This document shows positions 42,892-51,946 of a DNA stretch of 51,966 nucleotides, one piece after another (the stretch's first letter is position 1; each line of letters opens with the position of its first letter). The notes under the pieces were generated by a model. It had not been told where the DNA came from, made no database searches, and worked only from the letters and a program-made list of their open reading frames with translations. The translations under genes and the position numbers were made by a program. Source of the stretch: Bacteroidota bacterium (GTDB lineage: Bacteria; Bacteroidota; Bacteroidia; Flavobacteriales_F; PHOS-HE28). Location: NCBI GenBank assembly GCA_014584605.1, contig JACTMO010000038.1:1-51966 (forward strand), written 5' to 3'.

Positions 42892-44180
42892 GAACCCTCA
42901 TCACCTCTTCCCTTCTTCTTCTCATCTCCGGCGTTCACGCCCAGCCCCTCACGCCCGACCAGGCCGTGGCCATCGCGCTGGAGCACAACCCCGAGGTGCG
43001 TTCGGCCCGGCTGGAGGCGCGCAGTGCCGAGCTCCTGAACAACGTGGGCCATGCGGGCATGCTGCCGACGCTCGACGCCGTGGGCTCGTACGCCGTGGAC
43101 AACAGCGCCACGAAGCAGACCTTCTTCAGCGGGGATACCCGGGAGGCGTCCGACGCGGACCAACGCGTGCTCGATGCCGCCGTTCAGTTGAACTGGACCG
43201 TGTTCGACGGCCTGGCCATGTTCGCCGCGAAAGGGCGGGCGGCGGCGACCGAGGAACTGGGCCGGGCCGTGCTCCGGCAGCGTGTGGAGGCCACGGCCTT
43301 CGAGGTGCTGGACATGTACTACCGGCTGGTGCAGTTCCGCAAGGCCATCGCGGTGCAGCGCGAAGGGCTGCGGATCTCGCAGGAGCGATCCCGGATCGCC
43401 GTGACCGGCGAACGCCACGGTAGCATGAGCGGCCTGGATGTGGTGCAGGCACAGCTCGATGTGGCCGCGGACAGCGCGGCGGTGCTCGACCTCCAGGTAC
43501 AGGAAGCGGTGACCGTCTCCCGCTTGAACGCCCTGCTGGGCCGCGACCCGTCCACGCCCGTGCTGGTGGTGGCCGAGGTACCCGACGCGGACAGCCTGGG
43601 CCTACGGCAGGTGCAGGAAGCGGCGCGGCAGGCGAACAGCACCGTGCAACAGGCACGGCTGGAGCGTGTGGCGGCGGACCATCAGGTCCGGGAGCTGCGC
43701 GGCGCCCTTCTGCCGCAGATCGATGTCTATGCCAACTACGGCTACACCGCGAGCACCTCGGCCGTGGGCTTCCTGCAGAGCAACAGGTCCATCGGTCCGG
43801 ACCATGGCGCCCGCCTGCGCATACCGCTGTTCCGCGGCCTTCAGGCCCGACGTGCGGTGCAGGTCGCCAAGCTGGACCGCGAACAGGCGGGGCTCGAGGA
43901 GGAACAGGCCAGGCTCACCCTGGAGGAGGGTATCCTCAACGCGTGGGCGACCTACAGCGCGGCGATGCGCCGGGTGGCGCTGGAAACGTTGAACCTGACC
44001 GGTGCACGCAAGCAGGGCGAGGTGGCCCTGGAGGGGTATCGCATCGGCACCCTCTCCGGCATCGAATTGCGCGAGGTACAGCTCGGGCTGGTCCATGCCG
44101 AGCGGCGCTTGCTGGTGGCCCGCTATGAGGCCAAGCTGGCGGAGCTCCGGCTCAAGTGGCTGGCCGGCGCGCTGGTGTGA
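42888..44180 (+). CDS. TolC-family outer-membrane efflux channel
   Basis: Outer-membrane channel subunit of 430 residues with a signal peptide (RTLITSSLLLLISGVHAQ). Two copies of the OEP fold are visible: LTPDQAVAIALEHNPEVRSA opens the first and EVPDADSLGLRQVQEAARQA the second, with long coiled-coil helices (EEEQARLTLEEGILNAWATY). It completes the tripartite pump with the adaptor and RND protein. The start overlaps the RND stop (ATGA). The 3' end overlaps the convergent uvrC gene by 29 bp. No terminator was seen, as expected with an overlapping convergent partner. Confidence 0.94.
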   Translation: MRTLITSSLLLLISGVHAQPLTPDQAVAIALEHNPEVRSARLEARSAELLNNVGHAGMLPTLDAVGSYAVDNSATKQTFFSGDTREASDADQRVLDAAVQLNWTVFDGLAMFAAKGRAAATEELGRAVLRQRVEATAFEVLDMYYRLVQFRKAIAVQREGLRISQERSRIAVTGERHGSMSGLDVVQAQLDVAADSAAVLDLQVQEAVTVSRLNALLGRDPSTPVLVVAEVPDADSLGLRQVQEAARQANSTVQQARLERVAADHQVRELRGALLPQIDVYANYGYTASTSAVGFLQSNRSIGPDHGARLRIPLFRGLQARRAVQVAKLDREQAGLEEEQARLTLEEGILNAWATYSAAMRRVALETLNLTGARKQGEVALEGYRIGTLSGIELREVQLGLVHAERRLLVARYEAKLAELRLKWLAGALV

Positions 44181-45993
44181 CCTCCTGCCCGCTCCGACCC
44201 GCGGCCCCGAGCCCTTGAAGGGCGATCCTGGCCTTCCTGGCACCCACCAAGGCCACCACCTCCTCCGGCCGCGCCTCGCGGATGCCCTGTACGGAGCCGA
44301 AACGCTGGAGCAGCTTTTGCGCGGTGGCCGGGCCGATGCCGGGGATGTCCTCCAGGCCGGTGCGTACGATGCGCTTGCTGCGCTTGCCGCGGTGGTGCGT
44401 GATGCCGAAGCGGTGCGCCTCGTTGCGCATGTGCTGTATCAGCCGCAGGCTGCTGCTGCGCTTGTCGATGTGCAGCGGATAGGGATCGCCGGGGAAGAAG
44501 ATCTCCTCCAGGTTCTTCGCGATGCCCACCAACGCCACTTTGCCGCGCAGCCCCAGGCGGTCGAACACGTTGAGCGCGGCGTGCAGCTGGCCCTTGCCGC
44601 CATCGATCACCACCAATTGCGGCAGCGGTTCACCCTCGGTGACCAGTCGCACGAAGCGCCGTTCCACCGCTTCTTCCATGGTGGCGAAATCGTCCGGGCC
44701 TTCCACGGTGCGCACGTTGAAGTGGCGGTAGTCCTTCTTGCTGGGCTTGGCGTCCTTGAACACCACGCAGGCGCTCACCGGGTCGGTGCCCTGGGTGTTG
44801 CTGTTGTCGAAGCATTCGATGTGGCGCGGCAGCTCGGTGAGGCGCAGGTCCTGCTTCAACTGCTCCAGGATGCGGTCCGTGGCGGCCTCGGGGTCCACCA
44901 GCGCTTCCTGCTTCTGCTTCTCCAGCATGAAGTAGTTGGCGTTGCGTTCGCCCATCTCCAGCAAGTGCTTCTTGTCGCCGCGCTGGGGCACGGTGAAGAG
45001 CAGGCCCGGCATCTCGATGCCCGGGTCCATGGGCACCACGGCCTCGGGCGCGTTGCTGCGGAAGCGTTGGCGCAGCTCGGCGATGGCGTATTGCAGCACC
45101 TCGTCATCGGGCTCGTCCAGGCGGCGCTTCAGCTCCACGGTCACGCCGTGCACCACCGCGCCGTCGATCACGCGCATGTAGTTCACGAAGGTGCTATGCG
45201 TGTTGCGGGCCAGGCCGAACACGTCCACGTCGCCCACGGTGGGGCTCACCACGGTGCTGCGCGCCTGGTATTTCTCCAGCTGCTCGATCTGCGCGCGCAA
45301 TTCCTCCGCCTCCTCGAACTCCAGCTTTTCCGCATGCGTGTGCATCTGCTCCTTCAGCATGCGCACCACCCCGCCGATGCGGCCCTTCAGCACCTGCCGG
45401 GCCTGGGCCACGTTGGCGTTGTAGTCCTCCTCGCTCTGCAGACCCTCGCAGGGCCCGCGGCAGTTGCCCATGTGCCATTCCAGGCAGCGCTTGTACTTGC
45501 CTTTGGCCACGTTCTCCGGGCTGAGGTCGTAGTTGCAGGTGCGCAGCTTGTACAGCTTGTGCACCAGCTTGAGCGCGGTGTGCATGGCGCCCGCCGAGGC
45601 GAAGGGACCGATGTACTCCGAGCCATCCTCCACCGGGTTGCGCATGCCCTCGATCCGCGGATAGTGTTCGTTGCGGATGCGGATCCACGGGTAGCTCTTG
45701 TCGTCCTTCAGCAGGATGTTGTAGCGTGGCTGGAACTCCTTGATCAGCGAATTCTCCAGCAACAGCGCGTCGTACGGCGTATCGGTGACGATGGTGCGCA
45801 GGTCGGCGATCTTGGCCACGAGCAGGCGCGTCTTGCCGTCGGGATGGCTCTTGGCGAAGTAGCTGCCCACACGGCTGCGCAGGCTGGTGGCCTTGCCCAC
45901 GTAGATGATCGTGCCGGCGCTGTCGAAGAACTGGTACACGCCCGGTGCATGGGGCAGCAGGCGCACCTTGTCGCGGACGTCGAGGGCGTTCAT
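44152..45993 (-). CDS. uvrC: UvrC, excinuclease subunit
   Basis: Nucleotide excision repair nuclease of 613 residues, usual length, which makes both incisions around DNA damage with UvrAB. Order of domains: GIY-YIG nuclease (APGVYQFFDSAGTIIYVGKA) at the N-terminus; a Cys-rich region (RTCNYDLSP, CLEWHMGNCRGPCEG); the UvrB-binding UVR motif (LEFEEAEELRAQIEQLE); an RNase H-like nuclease (ECFDNSNTQG, VVIDGGKGQL); and helix-hairpin-helix repeats (LEDIPGIGPATAQKLLQRFG). The start is fixed by MNALDVRDKVRLLP. A -7 box TAACTTTG at 46013-46020 (minus strand) lies 19 nt upstream. Confidence 0.97.
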   Translation of the reverse strand: MNALDVRDKVRLLPHAPGVYQFFDSAGTIIYVGKATSLRSRVGSYFAKSHPDGKTRLLVAKIADLRTIVTDTPYDALLLENSLIKEFQPRYNILLKDDKSYPWIRIRNEHYPRIEGMRNPVEDGSEYIGPFASAGAMHTALKLVHKLYKLRTCNYDLSPENVAKGKYKRCLEWHMGNCRGPCEGLQSEEDYNANVAQARQVLKGRIGGVVRMLKEQMHTHAEKLEFEEAEELRAQIEQLEKYQARSTVVSPTVGDVDVFGLARNTHSTFVNYMRVIDGAVVHGVTVELKRRLDEPDDEVLQYAIAELRQRFRSNAPEAVVPMDPGIEMPGLLFTVPQRGDKKHLLEMGERNANYFMLEKQKQEALVDPEAATDRILEQLKQDLRLTELPRHIECFDNSNTQGTDPVSACVVFKDAKPSKKDYRHFNVRTVEGPDDFATMEEAVERRFVRLVTEGEPLPQLVVIDGGKGQLHAALNVFDRLGLRGKVALVGIAKNLEEIFFPGDPYPLHIDKRSSSLRLIQHMRNEAHRFGITHHRGKRSKRIVRTGLEDIPGIGPATAQKLLQRFGSVQGIREARPEEVVALVGARKARIALQGLGAAGRSGQEVTPARRPAT

Positions 45994-46012
45994 CGGGGTT
46001 CCGGGGAAGCTG

Positions 46013-46020
46013 CAAAGTTA
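46013..46020 (-). promoter_or_regulatory. -7 box of uvrC
   Basis: On the minus strand TAACTTTG is an exact match to TAnnTTTG, 19 nt before the uvrC start. No clear TTG is placed 20 bp further upstream. Confidence 0.5.
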
Positions 46021-46108
46021 CCGGGGCGCGGGTGGGGGGAGTGTGGATGCCAAGGTTCCTGCGGGGATCTGACGCAGGAACGCACAAGGATGGAGTGGTC
46101 CTTCCCCC

Positions 46109-46116
46109 TACCTTGG
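46109..46116 (+). promoter_or_regulatory. -7 box of lpxD
   Basis: TACCTTGG, one mismatch from TAnnTTTG, lies 21 nt before the lpxD ATG. It is divergent from the uvrC box about 90 bp away. Confidence 0.45.
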
Positions 46117-46137
46117 CCACCTCCAGCATTCATCCCC

Positions 46138-47172
46138 ATGCAATTCACCGCCGCCCAGATCGCAGCGCTCCTCCAAGGCACCGTGGAAGGCGACCCCGAA
46201 GCCACCGTAAGCCGCCTCTCGAAGATCGAGGAGGGCGGGGGCGGATCGCTGAGCTTCCTGGCCAATCCCGCCTACACACAGTACGTGTACGGCACCACGG
46301 CCAGCGTGGTGATCATCGGCGAAGCGTTCCAGCTCACGGCGCCGGTGAAGACCACGCTGGTGCGCGTGGCCGATGCACAGGCCGCCTTCGCGAAGGTGCT
46401 GGCCATGTACAACACCATCAAGCTGGACAAGAAGGGCATTTCGCCGCAGGCGGTGGTGGAGCCCGGTGCGACCCACGGCGAGAACTGCTACATCGGTCCG
46501 CTGGCCTTCATCGGTGCGAACGCCCGGCTGGGCAACAACGTGAGGATCTACCCGCAAGCCTACATCGGCGACAACGTCACCATCGGCGACAACACCACCG
46601 TGTTCGCCAACGTGACGATCTATTCCGACTGCGTGGTGGGCGCCAACTGCATCATCCACAGCGGCACGGTGATCGGCAGCGACGGCTTCCGCTTCGCCAC
46701 CGGGCCCGATGCCGGGGAGAAGATCCCGCAGATCGGCAACGTGGTGATCGAGGACGACGTAGAGATCGGCGCCAACTGCGCCATCGACCGGGCCACACTG
46801 GGCAGCACCATCCTGCGCAAGGGCGTCAAGTTCGACAACCTGATCCACATCGCGCACAACGTGGAGGTGGGCGAGAACACATACTACGCGGCGGGCGGCG
46901 TGGTGGCAGGCAGCACCCGGATCGGCAAGAACTGCATGTTCAGCGGGCAGGTGGGCATCATCGGCCACCTGAAGATCGCCGACGGCACCATCATCGCGGC
47001 GCAGAGCGGCATCAGCAAGGACACCAAGGCGGGCGAGGCCTACATGGGTTCCCCGGCCTTCGAGGTGGCCAAATACCGCAAGAGCTATGTCCACTTCCGA
47101 AACCTGGACCGCATGGCCGAGCGGCTGGACAAGCTGGAGAAGGGCGCCCGCACAGCGGCTGGATCGAAGTAG
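46138..47172 (+). CDS. lpxD: LpxD, UDP-3-O-acylglucosamine N-acyltransferase
   Basis: Third enzyme of lipid A synthesis, 344 residues, adding the N-linked hydroxyacyl chain in the cytoplasm. An N-terminal uridine-binding domain (FTAAQIAALLQGTVEGDPEA) is followed by the left-handed beta-helix of hexapeptide repeats (IGANARLGNNVRIYPQAYIG). The catalytic histidine is H240 in LIHIAHNVEVG, at nearly the same number as in E. coli. The GFRFATGPDAGEKIPQIGNV loop is typical of LpxD, not LpxA. A C-terminal helix (LDRMAERLDKLEKGAR) closes the trimer. The open frame upstream runs over uvrC and is not coding. Bacteroidota often carry LpxD near other envelope genes, but none is adjacent here. Confidence 0.95.
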   Translation: MQFTAAQIAALLQGTVEGDPEATVSRLSKIEEGGGGSLSFLANPAYTQYVYGTTASVVIIGEAFQLTAPVKTTLVRVADAQAAFAKVLAMYNTIKLDKKGISPQAVVEPGATHGENCYIGPLAFIGANARLGNNVRIYPQAYIGDNVTIGDNTTVFANVTIYSDCVVGANCIIHSGTVIGSDGFRFATGPDAGEKIPQIGNVVIEDDVEIGANCAIDRATLGSTILRKGVKFDNLIHIAHNVEVGENTYYAAGGVVAGSTRIGKNCMFSGQVGIIGHLKIADGTIIAAQSGISKDTKAGEAYMGSPAFEVAKYRKSYVHFRNLDRMAERLDKLEKGARTAAGSK

Positions 47173-47290
47173 TGCTTCCGCAACCGGCCCTACTGGACCG
47201 CGGCATCGACGCGGGAACGGCCAGGAGCCCTGACCCAAGGCCCCTCGTACGCTCGCCTTCGCAGGGCGGTCCTGTACCGCTCCAGGGCGC

Positions 47291-49885
47291 TCAGTCCAGC
47301 CGATGCGCCAGCGTCACCGTACGGCGGATGCGCTCCACATGGCCGGCCAGGTCATAGGCTTCCAGGACCATCACGTAGGGACCGATCCGTGCCTTGGCCC
47401 CATCGTCCCGTATGCCGTCCCAGCTCACCGCACCCTCCACACCGAGCAGGGCGTTGTTCAGGAGCACACGCACGGGGCGGCCCGCCAGGTCGAACACGGT
47501 GAGCGTACCCGTGAAGCCCGGCTCCTCGAAGCGGTACGCCACCGTCAACAGGTCCTGGTATCCGTCGTTGTCCGGGCTGAAGATGGCCGGGTCGATGGTG
47601 ATCGCGCCGGTGGCCGCAGGCGCGGTACTGTACTGGCTGTTGAGGAAACCCGGGGTGGCCCAGCCCGCCAGTTCGGATGCGCTGTGCCAGTTGGTGCGGT
47701 CCTCCACCGCCCGCGCAGGGTCCACGCGCTCCAGGCTCACGCCTTCGAGGTCGTTCAGCAGTTCGAAGTGCAGGTCGTCGTCGTAGCCGAACCGCTCCAG
47801 CGTATCCCCATCCGTGGTGAGGAGAACCACCACACCCGCGCCGTTGTTGTAGCTCGGCAGGTCCGTCTGCATGGCCCGCCCCGCCACGGTCTGCGGGTAG
47901 GCGCTCAGGAGCTGGGGCAGGTCCTCGCTGAGCACCACGTACTGCCCGGGGAGCAACAGCACCGGCTGGGTGCTCACCGGCAGCGGGTTGCTGATCTGGC
48001 CGTTGGTCTCGTTGGCCAGCACGAGGTCGGCGAGGCTCAGGGTCTTGCCGCTCCGGTTGTACAGCTCCACGAAGTCGCTTCCGCCAACGTGCGGGTCGTA
48101 CAGCAGCTCGTTGATGACCACGTCCCCGGCCGCAGCCGCTTCCGGCAGTGCCAGTTGGGCGCTATTGGCCGTGCCGATCGCATTGCCGGGGCAGTCCAGC
48201 ACGTCGGTGGCCGTCACCGTGTACAGCTGCCCCACCGTCAGGGCACCGGCCAGTTCAAGGCGGACGGCGAGCACGTTCTCCACCACCACCAGGTCCACCG
48301 GTACCGGCGGGTCCAGCGCATAGGTGCCGGCGGCCAGGGAGGCCAGGTCCATCGGCTCGCTGAACAGCAGCCGCACCTGGTCCGGCGCGAGCACCTGGGC
48401 CTCCTGCAGCGCCGGAGCCTGCGTGTCGGGCACGATGGCGAACACGCTGTTCTGGGCGCCCGGCGTGCCCCCCTGCAGATCGGTGCTGGCCGTCCAGTTG
48501 GCCGCGCCGCTGCACGGCATGGTGGGGTCACGGCGCTCCAGGCTCCAACCGCCGTCGTCCTTCACCGCATCGGCGTACCAGGCCAGCGCGTAGGTCACCG
48601 TGTCGATCGAAAGGCTGTTGTCGTCGCGGAGGGTCAGCGGATCGCCGTCGTTGTTCAGCGCGGGGAAGCCGGCGATGGGCAGCACGGTGCCGAAGCCGGA
48701 GAACAGTGCTGCGGTGGCGTCACCGGCAAGGATGGCATGCGCGCCCGGCGGCAGCAGCACGGAGGGCAGTATCGCCGGCGTGCCGCCGTCGCTGAAGGTC
48801 CAGCCCCCCAGGTCGAAGGTCTTGCTGGTGGTGGTGTTGTACAGTTCCACGAACTCGGCCTCCGGCAGGCCCACCACGGGCGTGGGGTCGGCGAAGATCT
48901 CGTTGATCACCACCTCGCCAGGCAGCGCCTCGTCCGGCACGAACCAGCTGAAGTCCATGCTGCCGGGGCCGGCCGCATTGCCCGCCAGGTCCTGCGCACC
49001 ATCGGCCGTGAGCGAGTAGGTGCTGCCGCTGGTGAGCGCGAGGGCCGGTGTGACATGCACCCGCGCAGGGTCCAGCCCGTCCAGCACCGCGTTGCTCACA
49101 CCGATGCCCGGCAGGATGTCGAAGGTGCCGATCGCCGCACCGTTCAACGCTTCGCTGAAGGACACGTCCACGTTGGTGGCGGAGGTGGCGGTGACGCTCA
49201 CGATCGACGGCGGTGTCAGGTCCACCGGGATCGGACCCACGCCGATGTCGTCGAAGAAGTGGTTGTTCACGGGGCTGGCGGCCGTGCTCTGCTCGATGCG
49301 GATGCCGAAATGCGTGCAGCTGGTGTGGGTGGCGTCGGTGATGCTGCCGGCCAGCGTGTAGGTGCCGGTGTTGCCATCATCGGTCTCCAGGGTCCAGAGG
49401 TCGGCGGCATCACGTTCCACCCGGATGCGGAAGGGGTTGTCGCTGCTGCTGTTCACGATGCCGTCGGTGCTGGCCACCAGGGAGGTGCCCGTACCGGCAT
49501 CGCTTCGGAACAGTTCCACCCGGTCCTGGGTGCCGCCGATGCGCACGAAGTAGCCGTCCACCCCGCTGGCCAGGTCCGCGGCGCTGCTCATCAGGTACAC
49601 ATCGGCATAGTTGGACCCGCTGGTGCTGAACTTGAGGTTCACGAAGAACTCCCACTGGGCCACGGCCGCCTGGGTGCTGGGTGTGCTCAAGCGGTAGTTG
49701 GCCGCACCGGGGCTGTTGCTGCGCAGCTGCCCGCCCACGCACGTGAACAGCGCGACATCCCCGCTCCAGACCGGCCCGTTGGTGAAGTCATTGTCGTTGA
49801 AGTCGTCCGTCACCTGGGCGGTCGCGGCGACCGTGAGGGACAGGGGTGCGGACAGGGCGATGAAGCGGAGCGCGGCGCGGAGCAT
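47291..49885 (-). CDS. Lamin-tail-domain exported protein
   Basis: Large exported protein of 864 residues with signal peptide LRAALRFIALSAPLSLTVAA. After an N-terminal lectin-like region (VTDDFNDNDFTNGPVWSG, FVNLKFSTSGSNYADVYLMS) come two alternating pairs: an Ig-like Big_5 domain (PPSIVSVTATSATNVDVSFS; APALQEAQVLAPDQVRLLFS) and a lamin-tail domain (GEVVINEIFADPTPVVGLPE; GDVVINELLYDPHVGGSDF). The end (PAIFSPDNDGYQDLLTVAYR, LTVFDLAGRPVRVL) resembles a FlgD/gliding-associated C-terminal domain used for type IX export. The start 49885 is chosen for the signal peptide, 13 nt after a -7 box. The ligand is unknown. Confidence 0.88.
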   Translation of the reverse strand: MLRAALRFIALSAPLSLTVAATAQVTDDFNDNDFTNGPVWSGDVALFTCVGGQLRSNSPGAANYRLSTPSTQAAVAQWEFFVNLKFSTSGSNYADVYLMSSAADLASGVDGYFVRIGGTQDRVELFRSDAGTGTSLVASTDGIVNSSSDNPFRIRVERDAADLWTLETDDGNTGTYTLAGSITDATHTSCTHFGIRIEQSTAASPVNNHFFDDIGVGPIPVDLTPPSIVSVTATSATNVDVSFSEALNGAAIGTFDILPGIGVSNAVLDGLDPARVHVTPALALTSGSTYSLTADGAQDLAGNAAGPGSMDFSWFVPDEALPGEVVINEIFADPTPVVGLPEAEFVELYNTTTSKTFDLGGWTFSDGGTPAILPSVLLPPGAHAILAGDATAALFSGFGTVLPIAGFPALNNDGDPLTLRDDNSLSIDTVTYALAWYADAVKDDGGWSLERRDPTMPCSGAANWTASTDLQGGTPGAQNSVFAIVPDTQAPALQEAQVLAPDQVRLLFSEPMDLASLAAGTYALDPPVPVDLVVVENVLAVRLELAGALTVGQLYTVTATDVLDCPGNAIGTANSAQLALPEAAAAGDVVINELLYDPHVGGSDFVELYNRSGKTLSLADLVLANETNGQISNPLPVSTQPVLLLPGQYVVLSEDLPQLLSAYPQTVAGRAMQTDLPSYNNGAGVVVLLTTDGDTLERFGYDDDLHFELLNDLEGVSLERVDPARAVEDRTNWHSASELAGWATPGFLNSQYSTAPAATGAITIDPAIFSPDNDGYQDLLTVAYRFEEPGFTGTLTVFDLAGRPVRVLLNNALLGVEGAVSWDGIRDDGAKARIGPYVMVLEAYDLAGHVERIRRTVTLAHRLD

Positions 49886-49898
49886 GGGGCTGAGCGAA

Positions 49899-49915
49899 GC
49901 AAGGTAGTACTTTCG
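49899..49915. promoter_or_regulatory. Back-to-back divergent -7 boxes
   Basis: TACCTTGC on the minus strand (49899-49906) and TACTTTCG on the plus strand (49908-49915) are separated by one base. They lie 13 nt and 28 nt before the lamin-tail gene and asd. Each promoter's -33 region must lie in the other's transcribed leader, so simultaneous use should be hindered. Confidence 0.5.
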
Positions 49916-49943
49916 GTGCGCGCCCCCTGGCGCCGCCCATCGC

Positions 49944-50951
49944 ATGAAGGTCGCTGTTGTCGGTGCCACCGGTCTGGTCGGTGGTGTGATGCTCAAGGTG
50001 CTCGAGGAGCGCCGATTCCCCGTGGATGAACTGCTGGCCGTGGCCAGCGACCGCAGCGCCGGCAGGACGGTGCGGTTCCGGGGCCGGGAAGTGCCTGTGA
50101 TCGGCATGGAGGCCGCCATCGCCGCACGGCCCGATGTGGCCTTGTTCTCCGCCGGGGGCAGCACGTCCCTGGAGTGGGCCCCGCGCTTCGCCGAGGCGGG
50201 CTGCACGGTGATCGACAACAGCAGCGCCTGGCGCATGTACCCCGACAAGAAGCTCGTGGTGCCCGAGGTCAACGGTGCGGTGCTCACCGCCGAGGACCGC
50301 ATCATCGCCAACCCCAACTGCAGCACCATCCAGCTGGTGATGGCCCTGGCGCCGCTCCACCGTGCCTACGGCGTGGACCGCGTGGTGGTGAGCACCTACC
50401 AGGCCGTGACCGGCACCGGCATGAAGGCGGTGCAGCAACTGGAGAACGAACGCCGCGGCATCACCGGCGAGATGGCCTATCCCTTCCCGATCGACCGCAA
50501 CGTGATCCCCCGCTGCGATGTGTTCACCGAGAACGGGTACACCAAGGAGGAGATGAAGCTGGTGAACGAGACGAAGAAGATCCTGGACCCGGCCATCCGC
50601 GTCACCGCCACGGCCGTGCGCGTGCCCGTCACGGGCGGCCACAGCGAAGCGGTGAACGTGGAGTTCGAGAAGGAGTTCGACCTGGACCACGTGCGCAGCC
50701 TCCTGCGCGACATGCCCGGCGTGCGGGTGGTGGATGATCCGGGGAAGGACGAATACCCCATGCCGTTGAGCGCCAGCGGTCGCGATGAGGTGCTGGTGGG
50801 CCGGCTGCGCCGCGATGAGACCCAGCCGCGCACGCTCAACCTGTGGATCGTGGCGGACAACCTGCGCAAAGGCGCCGCCACCAACGCGGTGCAGATCGCC
50901 GAGCTGCTGGTGGCCAGAGGGCTGGTGGACCGGACCCTGGCTACCACCTGA
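49944..50951 (+). CDS. asd: Aspartate-semialdehyde dehydrogenase
   Basis: NADPH-dependent enzyme of 335 residues making aspartate semialdehyde from aspartyl phosphate, on the route to lysine/diaminopimelate, threonine and methionine. The nucleotide loop G7ATGLVG13 is present, with the acyl-enzyme cysteine C126 in IANPNCSTIQ and the catalytic histidine H233 in VPVTGGHSEAVN. Length and the ending (LRKGAATNAVQIAELL) match the family. The ATG at 49944 directly begins MKVAVVGATG and is 28 nt after a -7 box shared back to back with the divergent exported-protein gene. No other amino-acid synthesis gene is nearby. Confidence 0.97.
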   Translation: MKVAVVGATGLVGGVMLKVLEERRFPVDELLAVASDRSAGRTVRFRGREVPVIGMEAAIAARPDVALFSAGGSTSLEWAPRFAEAGCTVIDNSSAWRMYPDKKLVVPEVNGAVLTAEDRIIANPNCSTIQLVMALAPLHRAYGVDRVVVSTYQAVTGTGMKAVQQLENERRGITGEMAYPFPIDRNVIPRCDVFTENGYTKEEMKLVNETKKILDPAIRVTATAVRVPVTGGHSEAVNVEFEKEFDLDHVRSLLRDMPGVRVVDDPGKDEYPMPLSASGRDEVLVGRLRRDETQPRTLNLWIVADNLRKGAATNAVQIAELLVARGLVDRTLATT

Positions 50952-50978
50952 GGCCTGAGGCGTGTCATAAGCACCGGG

Positions 50979-51004
50979 CTGAGTGAACCCATGTGGGCGT
51001 TCAG
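50979..51004 (+). terminator. Possible terminator hairpin after asd
   Basis: CTGA and AACCC on the left pair with GGG and GTTCAG on the right around an ATGT loop, with small bulges. It lies 28 bp after the asd stop. There is no clear T-run. From 51005 to 51156 I see only the C-tract and promoter elements, no gene. Confidence 0.4.
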
Positions 51005-51059
51005 CGAAGGCAAATCCAAGAGTGATATTCTGTATGGTCCTGGCTATCAGTTCATTACA

Positions 51060-51070
51060 CCCCCCCCCCC
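51060..51070 (+). repeat. Run of 11 cytosines upstream of a lipoprotein gene
   Basis: Eleven consecutive C lie 86 bp before the lipoprotein ATG and roughly 60 bp upstream of its -7-like TAAGTTCG (51132-51139). Homopolymers this long slip during replication, so the length may vary between cells. Assembly error in run length is also possible. Confidence 0.8.
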
Positions 51071-51156
51071 GGTTGGTATAGGCTCAGAAGAATGGAGCAC
51101 TAGAGGGTTCGGTTGAGAAAGGACCAAGGTCTAAGTTCGGATCAAATCCAACCACC

Positions 51157-51879
51157 ATGCGGCGCAATTCCCCATTCACCGTTGTCGCCTTCCTTCTTAT
51201 GGTCATCATTACGGGATGCCGGAAGGAGCCCGATGAGGTCATCTCCTCGACAACAGGCGTGGCATCACCGAAGCACGGTGGCGCGGATTGCATCGACAGT
51301 GTTACGGTAGAATGTGGAATGTTATCGTTCACCGACCAGCAGCATTTCACGGATGTGTACAACTGCCTTGAGGCGGTGTACGAAGCGCACCTGGATGACT
51401 TCGAGGCTCAGTACGGCCATCTTTCGGAAGATGACTACAACGATATGGCCGACCAGTTGGGGTTCGTGGATGAGCAACCGTTGATGGACTTTGAGAATGC
51501 GCTATCGTTCACTTCGGCGCGACGTACATTGGCTGATGCAGAAGCGATCTTCTTGGGCAACGGTGGTCATCCTGCGGAGAGCCCGCTGCTGAACTCGCCC
51601 TATGATGACGATATCATGGCCTCCATGTTCAACGAGAACAATGCTGTCATGATCGACGGGGTCATCCATGTCATTGACGCGAATGGCGAACAGTGGTCGT
51701 TCTGCGATTGTGCCACTTACGAACAGTGGTTGTTGGATCCGGAGTCGGTGGACCCGGAGGACCCTTGCTCGCTCTTGCAGAAAGGGGGCACCGTGGACTT
51801 TCCGGATTGCAAAAGCGACTGGTGGCAGTATTGCTGGGATGAGTATAGTTCCGGCAAAAAGAACGTAGGGCACCTCTAA
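51157..51879 (+). CDS. Predicted lipoprotein of unknown function
   Basis: Protein of 240 residues with a clear lipoprotein signal (FTVVAFLLMVIITGC, lipid Cys at residue 21), so it should be membrane-anchored, probably at the outer membrane. The mature part is acidic and has nine or so cysteines, including paired ones (FCDCAT, DPCSLL, DFPDCKSD, QYCWDE), suggesting disulphides. A helical region (FTDVYNCLEAVYEAHLDDFE) precedes a strand-rich part (AVMIDGVIHVIDANGEQWSF). I do not recognise the family. Base composition is less GC-rich than the preceding genes, and an 11-C tract lies upstream. A likely -7 box TAAGTTCG is at 51132-51139. Confidence 0.8.
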   Translation: MRRNSPFTVVAFLLMVIITGCRKEPDEVISSTTGVASPKHGGADCIDSVTVECGMLSFTDQQHFTDVYNCLEAVYEAHLDDFEAQYGHLSEDDYNDMADQLGFVDEQPLMDFENALSFTSARRTLADAEAIFLGNGGHPAESPLLNSPYDDDIMASMFNENNAVMIDGVIHVIDANGEQWSFCDCATYEQWLLDPESVDPEDPCSLLQKGGTVDFPDCKSDWWQYCWDEYSSGKKNVGHL

Positions 51880-51910
51880 TAACCTGTGAGCAACTTTCGG
51901 CTTCGGGATC

Positions 51911-51941
51911 TTGACAAATCAGAGCGGGGCGGATCTCTTTG
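51911..51941 (+). promoter_or_regulatory. Promoter at the right edge
   Basis: TTG at 51911-51913 is followed after 20 bp by TCTCTTTG (51934-51941), one mismatch from the Bacteroidota -7 element. It points at a gene starting at the window edge. Confidence 0.5.
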
Positions 51942-51946
51942 GAGGC

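Noticed and set aside
44152-44180. Overlap of tolC-like and uvrC ends as a sign of a frameshift
   Set aside because: Both proteins have normal length and endings; short convergent overlaps occur several times in this window.
44002-46137. Upstream extension of the LpxD frame
   Set aside because: It is the shadow of uvrC; LpxD begins at 46138 with its usual N-terminus.
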